NCBI GenBank assembly: GCA_022747635.1
Contig: JAKTNV010000007.1
Location: forward strand, 5,397,405-5,461,404
Direction of reading: 5' to 3'
DNA: 64,000 nucleotides
From: Hetaerina americana
Lineage: Eukaryota; Arthropoda; Insecta; Odonata; Calopterygidae
Of the stretch, positions 26,266 through 64,000 are shown one piece after another. Position 1 is the first letter of the stretch; the number at the start of each line of letters is the position of its first letter. Under the pieces are notes generated by a model. That model had not been told where the DNA came from and did not search any database. It was given only the letters and a program-made list of their open reading frames with translations. The position numbers and the translations under genes are program-made.

Positions 26266-26269
26266 CTGT

Positions 26270-26480
26270 TAACCATCATCATCTGATTCTCTGCAATGCC
26301 TGCATATCATCCGTGAGTAACACCATATCCTCAGCAAATGTTATCCTGCTTATTCTCTGACCCTCAATATTAATCCCATTATTCCCTGCTAGGATGCAGC
26401 TATTCATTTTCTCTCTATAGATGTTGAATAAAGTAGGAGTGGGCCCTGTCTCACTGCTCTACACATCTCTATCCCCTCTG
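26270..26480 (-). pseudogene. LINE reverse transcriptase fragment, second type
   Basis: The reverse strand reads TLFNIYREKMNSCILAG, NNGINIEGQRISRITFAEDM and VLLTDDMQALQRI. This is the RT region from the SPTLFNLY motif through the catalytic F-A-D-D box, here FAED, so the box is altered. It differs from the 24.7-kb LINE. Confidence 0.75.
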
Positions 26481-27471
26481 TAATGACCAATACTTATTTC
26501 AATTGTGATTGCAGTAGTCATGGTCATTTACATTTCATAAATCAGTGGAAGGAAATTGAAAATTCACCAGACATTATTGTAGCCATTTTTTGTGATAGCT
26601 TAAATTAAAAGACCACTTGCCACAATCCTAATATATTTTCATTCCATTATTTAGGAACCAGTGGCGAGAAAAGATGTCAGAATAGCTGGAAGATTTTAGA
26701 ACAACTGATCAAATTAGCGGCCCGACCAGGAGGGAGGAAATGGAAGAGGAAGTCAGCACAGGAATCATCCATTCCCCCCTTTGCAAAGTTTAAGCAGCTC
26801 TTGAAATGGAATCGACTGCTGGTGTCCACTTTTGCTGCCATATGAGATGGCAGAAAATGGTAGCTGCTTCATTTTGCACTTTAACACTTCAGTAAGGGGC
26901 AGTAAGTAAAATTGTTGATGAACGGATGCGGCGGAGAAGAGAGTAAAATGCTTTGATTACTTGCACGAGAAAATATTGACTATATTTCATTTTCAGGCTA
27001 AAGGTTAAAGTAAGGTAAAGTGAACCATCATCCTGCGGTATCCTTTGTCACTTTTATGGTTCTTCATGTGAATTTTACCTGAAAGAATTTCTCTGGGGAA
27101 AATAGGTCGTGTTATTGAAGCTTTTCTAAGGGCACGACGGTCCGCTAATGTTTACTAATCAATAAAGAAAATAACGCAACGATAGTTCTTGAAAGATTAT
27201 CACTCACGTTTTTTTAATTAATCTTTAAGGTATGCATTAGGCCAGAAGTCCCTACTGCACTCATCCTCCCTCTTGCCTCCCAACCCAGAGAAAGATGCTT
27301 GTTTTGTTCAGCTTGAATCTTTTAACATTTGGCCAACTTATTCAGTTTATATGCACCTATGCATATAGTTAAGGCATTTAATTTCAAAATTTGAGGAAAA
27401 TGGTTAGCTTAAATGCAGAGAAGAAGTTTCTTGACACGCCATATTTCTGATTTACCCTCTCAGTGCGGCGG

Positions 27472-27528
27472 GCCGATATATCGGCTTTTGTATCCCTGGT
27501 GAAAAGTGCAGCGGGCCGATATATCGGC
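27472..27528. repeat. Paired 14-bp palindrome in a 43-bp direct repeat
   Basis: GCCGATATATCGGC occurs at 27472-27485 and 27515-27528. Each is embedded in AGTGCRGCGGGCCGATATAT followed by CGGCTYTTG. The upstream flank CCCTCTCAG follows a near-TTAA. A terminal region of a piggyBac-class element is the most likely origin (inference). Confidence 0.7.
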
Positions 27529-27691
27529 TCTTGCATAGGCTATTGTTTAAATTGCTGTAACTTATGATTTTTTCTTTAATAATTTATGGTTTTTGTGCTA
27601 TCGATAGGGTGAATTCCATACAATTATTTAACACATTCTTTAATTTTTTATTAGCAATTATAAATGCTTTTCAAAAAATATAATTCTTACT

Positions 27692-27899
27692 TATTCCATT
27701 GTTTCTGGCTCAACCTTGTGGAAATTCATGTTAATGAAATTAAGAATACAAAGTAACTTTCCACTGTTCTTTATCAGCGTACAACCGGTTTCAACACTCA
27801 AGCGTCATCATCAGGTACCTTGATGACGCTTGAGCGTTGAAACCGGTTGTACGCTAATAAAGAACAGTGGAAAGTTACTTTGTATTCTTTATTTCATTA
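27692..27899. mobile_element. Hairpin element, copy 2, 12-bp target duplication
   Basis: ATAATTCTTACT occurs at 27680-27691 and 27900-27911. The element starts TATTCCATTGTTTCTGGCTC. Its arms are long, near-perfect inverted repeats centred at about 27817, including CGTACAACCGGTTTCAACAC and ACTCAAGCGTCATCATCAGG with their complements. It ends TGTATTCTTTATTTCATTA. Non-coding. Confidence 0.88.
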
Positions 27900-28385
27900 A
27901 TAATTCTTACTATAATTTTACGTTCAGTTTTGTACATGTCGGGAAGCTCAGCCTAATTGTCTCCTCGTTTTTTTTTGCTGAGTGGTCTTTCCACTATGAA
28001 AAGCCACTGAAAGGCTACTAATCTGTTTTCATCTGTAATCTCTGGAATGTGTTATGATGTGGTGGTGTTGATATATAACTGCTTATTCAGACTTTGTTGA
28101 TACGATGGAAATGAGAGCAGCGCTTTGTAATCATTTTGGTTTCTATTGCCGTCCATCCTATCTAATCATTTGCGCTCTGTGTATTGGATTACATTGTCTG
28201 CAGTTCTCTGTGGGTTAGAACTTCGTTTTTTTCTGCCTTCAGGTTGTAAGCACATTGCCGCAGTCTCTTCTCTCTTGGCTGAGGAAGTTCAGTGTGGTTT
28301 TTTCCTTGCGAGAGTGGGATTGAATCAAATGCGATTTCCAGCATAAACATATTTTTTCACTTTTCTGTTCATTTTGGTTGATTGA

Positions 28386-28676
28386 AATGGCAACTATCTA
28401 CTCTCAGTCATCAGTGATGACGATTACTTGGAGGAAGATGAAGAGAGTGAGAATGATGAAGTGAACTCTGGCTCTGGTGACTCCGACATTGTGATTCAGA
28501 GGAAAAAGCCAAGAGTTATTGAAGAAAGTGATGAAGATGATAGGAACTGTGTTGTGACCAATGCAATTCCACCACCAGAGTTCCAAGTTATCTCTGAAGG
28601 GGGTGACACTTCTAACAGTACTAACACCTTCAGTTATGCAGAAGTACCGGATCCCAAGCATGCGCCATGGCCGTAG
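28386..28676 (+). pseudogene. Acidic exon-like frame, possibly piggyBac N-terminus
   Basis: After an acceptor-like CTACTCTCAG the frame reads ISDDDYLEEDEESENDEVNS, then KKPRVIEESDEDDRNCVVTN and stops at TAG 28674. The acidic, SDDD-rich start followed by a basic patch resembles N-termini of piggyBac-type transposases. With the paired palindrome 0.9 kb upstream it may be the left part of such an element cut by the LTR retrotransposon fragment. No catalytic domain is present. Alternative: an exon of an unknown host gene. Confidence 0.35.
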
Positions 28677-28840
28677 TGGCATGGAGAGCTCCTTTGGAGA
28701 ACCAGGCAGCCCCTCAGACAGCACCGGCACCCCATGCAGCGCCGACACCCCAGGCTCCCATTCGCCTAGCTGAGGGGCGAGTAACCCGTTCCGGAAGGAG
28801 AGTCCGTTTCCCAGCGCATCTGAGAGACTTTTCAACGTAG
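28670..28840 (+). pseudogene. Gypsy-type Pol C-terminus
   Basis: An open frame ending TAG 28838-28840 encodes an Ala/Pro-rich stretch (APLENQAAPQTAPAPHAAPT) then EGRVTRSGRRVRFPAHLRDF. An RTRSGRxxxPPxR-like tail just before the 3' LTR is typical of Ty3/Gypsy Pol. The rest of the element is absent, so it is 5' truncated. Confidence 0.6.
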
Positions 28841-28943
28841 AGCTGTCCCCACCGCTCCGGACCCAGTTTCCCATTTTTTTTTTCCCCTTTTCGTTTCCTT
28901 CTCTTTCGTTCCATGATAACCACTGTCACTGGTGAGGGGGTGC

Positions 28944-29203
28944 TGTAGCGACAGACGACGCGCTCGCGCCTCGACTCTCAATTGTCCGCAATTGCCCTAG
29001 AGGGCCAAGCGGCAATGACCAGAATGGCCTGGCGGCAATTACCCCGGACGAGAGTATGCGCGCATCCACCGGAGTGTCCACATCGAGTCCGTCCGTCGCT
29101 TTATCGAGGACCTTCCTTATTGTACTCGTACTAAGTCGCCGCAATAAATAGTACTACCTGATATCACCAGCATTATTCCTACATAACCGCGTGTAACCCT
29201 ACA
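28944..29203 (+). repeat. LTR of a Gypsy-type retrotransposon
   Basis: It begins TGTAGCGACAGACGACGCG after the purine-rich GGTGAGGGGGTGC, ends CCTACA, and contains AATAAA at 29143-29148. The 260 bp are GC-richer than their surroundings. The TG...CA termini and position directly behind a Pol tail identify a 3' LTR. No second LTR copy is in the window. Confidence 0.75.
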
Positions 29204-32141
29204 GTGGGTATTAAAGTAAAAAACTCATCTCATGTGCATGAAAGCATTGAAAATTTACACTTGAAGATGAGGATGACCTACAGTGCAAAGCACTCATTTA
29301 AGTAAGAAGAAGTGTTAGAAGAAGACCTTAAATTCATCTAGTTTGAATCATTCATCTTTCAGGACTGGCATATACGAAGAATAAAATAATGTGATACTAT
29401 TGAGGGATCAGACAAGCCCAACTTCTCATTGTCCTGATTTCATGAATCAGCAACATAAGCACGTACCAACACTATTGGATAAAATCATTATAAATAGAAT
29501 GAAAAGAGGATGACTTAATTCCTGGCAATATTTAGAAAATTCACACTTCATATTTCACAGTACATAGGCACTTATATTTTTTCGTTGAACTTAATTCCAA
29601 TGCTACACACATCAGCCTGTATGTTAACATCCAGTGCTCAGTACAGTTCACAGTACTTATATACATATTATTCTCATGCACAATATGTAGGTACTGCATT
29701 TTTTATTAGCCTTATGCAAGATGCATGACTTGCCATCCTGATTTATATGTAAATTGTCTTATTTGAAAAAGTAGGTAACTGTTATTGCTAGTCACCGTTA
29801 AACCTACCCCTACTAAAATAAAAATGCTGCCATTGAACTGAGGCACGTGGACAGGTATAAGCATTTGTGATCCTGGTGATAAAAACCTGCAAATCTCACT
29901 CACCCAAACAGGTCTTTCGGGGAATCTCTTCCGATGTTAGTCATGTAACTCACTTTGGGAAAGCTAAGGTGTGAGTTTCTGGGCACCTCCTTTACCTTTC
30001 CCAAAGTGCGAGTGGGCATTATGAAGAGTACGGCTGGGGTTGATTCTTCCCATTACATATATTATTACTATTTATATTATGATACATTATTATTAGTATT
30101 TATAATATTATTTTACATTCAAAATTCATTTTTCAGTTAATGAGGCACAGGATTTGACTGATTTGACAAGGAAGTCACAAATCAGTGTCTCAAAAGCCAA
30201 CCATTTGTGGCTCTGTTTTTTATTATCTACAGAGAGCAGCTTCAAGAGCAAAGTTGCTCCATGAAAAAAGAAGAAATGCTTAATGACAAAATGTCTGGAA
30301 TGAAACAAAACCCAAAAATTCCCCCAGGATTAATTTTGGAAGGCTAAATATTGGTAAATTCATGGTTTAATGCTGAAAAAAAACATTAGATGCCATTAAA
30401 ATGCTTACAATGTCTTAAAGTCTCAAATCTCAAAGTCTTTGAGAAATATATATGCGATAATGTGTAAATGATAAAAGTGAATCAATAAAATCTATATGAA
30501 TATACATAAATATCTATAAAGTTGAGAATTCAACACAAGGTGACACGTTAGTCTATGGAATTCCAAAAGATATGTATTGTGTCCATAAAATTTATTTTTG
30601 AAGCTTAGGTCTACAAATAAGGACCTAAATTTGTTATAGGTACATTTATCATACAATTTTCTTTACAAATACAGTAAAACATGTCACATTTACTACGACA
30701 TTAAGCTCAGAGTAAAATCAAACATTCGAAGTACCAGGTTCAATACACTTATACACAAGCGATCAATTATCAGTCTTTGACTTATACCAAAAAGTTATTA
30801 CAAAGGTTTGGAATAACAATGATTCTGAGCCTTGGAATTTTTTAGAATCCATATTTTAGTCATAGACAGCACCTATGGCACTGTGAACAAGAAATTCCAA
30901 AAACTTAAACATTTCTCTGTGAATTTAATTGCTCAAACATTTTGAATGAGTAAACATGAGTATTAATAAGATTCAAGGCTCTTCTGAATATATAATAGTA
31001 AGAAATGCTGTCAGAGAGAAGACGTACACAAAATAATTTAAAATGCAAAAATTTTACAGGAACCATTTTGATGGCATAAGAAATACAGATAAATAAATAA
31101 TGTGCTATAGATTACAATCTTACAGAAGGCAGTGAGAACAATAGCCATTGTTCAGAGTTCAACTCGGAACACATTGACAATTAGTAAGATAGAAAGAGCC
31201 ATAATAGTTAACATTTACATTTACATGCACACTTACACCACATTTTTTTTACACTTTCCTACAGTTCACTTCTGAGATACACAATCACTCTTACAGAAGG
31301 GGCTGTCTCTTCACAACTGAGTTCCTGACACTTATAACTTACAATCAACATTACTTACTGAGCTTGTGAGGCATCCAGGCCTTCAAAAGGCTTTGCCACT
31401 CCTGCATAAAATTGAACATGACCCCTCAAGATTCAAAGCAAAAGGCATAAGATAAGGAAAACTTCACAAGTGGAAGTGGCACATGAACACAAGCCTTATC
31501 CTTGGTTGCTTTTACTGATTTGCCAGGAACTGAAGCAGATTTTGCAGCAATAACTTTACATCAGCTACATTGGAGAAAGAATGCATGATGATATTAATCT
31601 TCATTTTTTGCAATCACGACTGCCTTCTCTGGAAATAATTTTGAATTCATTTTGGGAATAGTTACAATTCAATAGTTAATCACGGAAGTATAAGTTTTCT
31701 CTGAAACTTGCATATGCGAATACCTTCATGTATTGGTCCTGCATTACATCAATAATAATAGTAATAATGTTTTCTCTAGTTTAGGTAGTGTTTCTTGAAG
31801 AACCCTCACATGCATATTTTGGTTATACTTTATGCCATTTAATTTAGCCATTACTACAGATATCACACAATGAACCAGAGTTGTCAAGGATGTACACTTA
31901 ATGCTATTTAGCAACTTTTTAACACCCAAACATGCAACAATTCTCCAAGTTTTCTACAGAATGCCTCTCAAAAATCAGTCCCACCTGGGAAAAAATCCAT
32001 ACAAACCTTTTCAGGACCAAAATGAATATGACAAGAAGGTGGCATAGTTTGCTTTGGCTTTTGACTGTTTGCCACCCACATGGTGAATGATCAACAAATG
32101 TCACATAGTGAACACTTTTATCATCACTAGCAGACAACTTA
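29204..32141. other. Intergenic and probable multiplexin 3' UTR
   Basis: On the minus strand the multiplexin 3' UTR starts at 32141. The first convincing reverse-strand AATAAA is at 30591-30596, which would give a 1.5-kb UTR. 29949-30012 holds a hairpin with arms CTCACTTTGGGAAAG and CTTTCCCAAAGTGCGAG. No coding similarity seen. Confidence 0.4.
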
Positions 32142-63046
<30,905 letters not shown>

Positions 63047-64000
63047 CTGTTTGAAAATTTTTCCAAATGATATTGTTTCCATAGGGGCCATGAAATTATG
63101 ACTTAAAAGCTGGAGCATGTGTACAGTAATTATTCAAATGTAGTTGACTTCTCCACTTTCACATTTCACGCAAGGCAAATCTTAATTTTTAATTAGACTG
63201 TATTTTATTTTTCATTCAAAACATAATTTAAATCTCAGAAATAGAACACCTAACTTCAGTAACTGTTCTGTAGCTTGCTTCAATAGACTGAATGACCAAA
63301 TGCATTAAATGATGTACTAGGTACAATTTATTTCAAAGTCACAGTCAACCCTTGGTTTTTTCTATTTTTCAATCAATCATTTATTTTTGTTTGCTTCAAC
63401 TGTTGATAGTATGCATAACCTACATAATTGTGTTTGAGGGCCTCATTCATAAATTTAAGAAGTAATTGAATTCCTTATATACTTATGGTAATAATAATTC
63501 ATGGATGTCAGAAAATGTTATTTTATTACCAGAAGAGAAAGTAATAACATTGAGTTGATCAAGTGCATATTAACTGGGAGAATACTCAAAGGAAATATGA
63601 CAGCTAAATGTACCGCTAACTCAAAAAAGCTCTTTCAGTGTTTTTTTCCGTGATTGATAATGAAAGAGTCTCACTACAGCTCAGAAAGCATAATGATTCA
63701 CCCGTGTCAATTCAATAGAAGCAGGAGTGGCAGATGAAAAAGACACTGTGGAGCAAGATTACATGTGGTTGGGAAAAGAAAACTGGAAGTACATGGGGTT
63801 ACAAAATCTGCTCCAAAAATATCAGTCGAGCTGATTTCATAGGGCATGTCAGGAAGGATATTTTTCGCAAAGACAACTCAATAAAATATGGTTTTTAAAA
63901 TGCAATCATGGGGGATAATAAGTTCTAAGCATTGTTTAAAAAATTACTTGCTAACTTTCTAGCTCAATTTGCTGGGCTTGTCAGTACTTAAATAGAAAAA
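63047..64000 (-). other. Multiplexin intron continuing out of the window
   Basis: AT-rich. No Gly-X-Y exon on the minus strand up to the window edge, so the next upstream exon is outside. Confidence 0.6.

Noticed and set aside
28404..28929. 156-codon reverse ORF and overlapping frames
   Set aside because: Antisense of the acidic frame and the retroelement Pol tail; no family match.

Overview
This is a eukaryotic nuclear window from an arthropod, most likely an insect. It is AT-rich and intron-rich, with kilobase introns full of decayed transposons. The spliced genes use GT-AG introns and match animal families. The transposon set (mariner-class elements with TA targets, piggyBac, endonuclease/reverse-transcriptase LINEs, a Gypsy-type LTR, tRNA-headed SINEs) is typical of large arthropod genomes. 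I cannot fix the species from sequence alone.

Layout. (1) Positions 1-14625, plus strand: the last seven coding exons, 331 residues, of a secretory-pathway Ca2+/Mn2+ P-type ATPase (SPCA, ATP2C1 family). Its 3' UTR probably runs to about 15.66 kb. (2) 16.3-18.3 kb: tRNA-headed SINE debris. (3) 19120-23433, minus strand: a complete six-exon gene of 396 residues, which I recognise as the NEPRO (DUF4477) family. No open frame in the window shows it whole. It was assembled here from splice sites with all exon phases agreeing. (4) 23.4-32.1 kb: repeat-rich intergenic DNA with LINE reverse-transcriptase pieces, a hairpin element with a 12-bp target duplication, a paired palindrome, an acidic exon-like frame, and the 3' end and LTR of a Gypsy-type retrotransposon. 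(5) 32142-63046 and beyond, minus strand: fifteen exons of a multiplexin (collagen XV/XVIII family). They encode interrupted Gly-X-Y collagen, the NC1 trimerisation domain, a Pro/Thr-rich hinge, a complete endostatin domain with its four cysteines, and an unusual 69-residue acidic tail carrying a Lys2-Arg6 cluster. The 5' part lies outside the window.

The three genes are unrelated in function: Golgi ion transport, nucleolar RNA metabolism, and basement-membrane matrix. No operon-like organisation is expected. All exon junctions listed agree in reading phase, which is the strongest internal support for the models.

The most interesting signals beyond the genes are these: a short dispersed hairpin-element family present in three copies, each bounded by a 10-12-bp direct repeat; a long hairpin flanked on both sides by (TA)n; a mariner sitting inside a second dispersed hairpin repeat, with an uninterrupted relative 9 kb away; a SINE whose tRNA-like head is framed by short inverted repeats; and the extended endostatin tail. 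No CRISPR array, prokaryotic gene or convincing host tRNA/rRNA gene is present.
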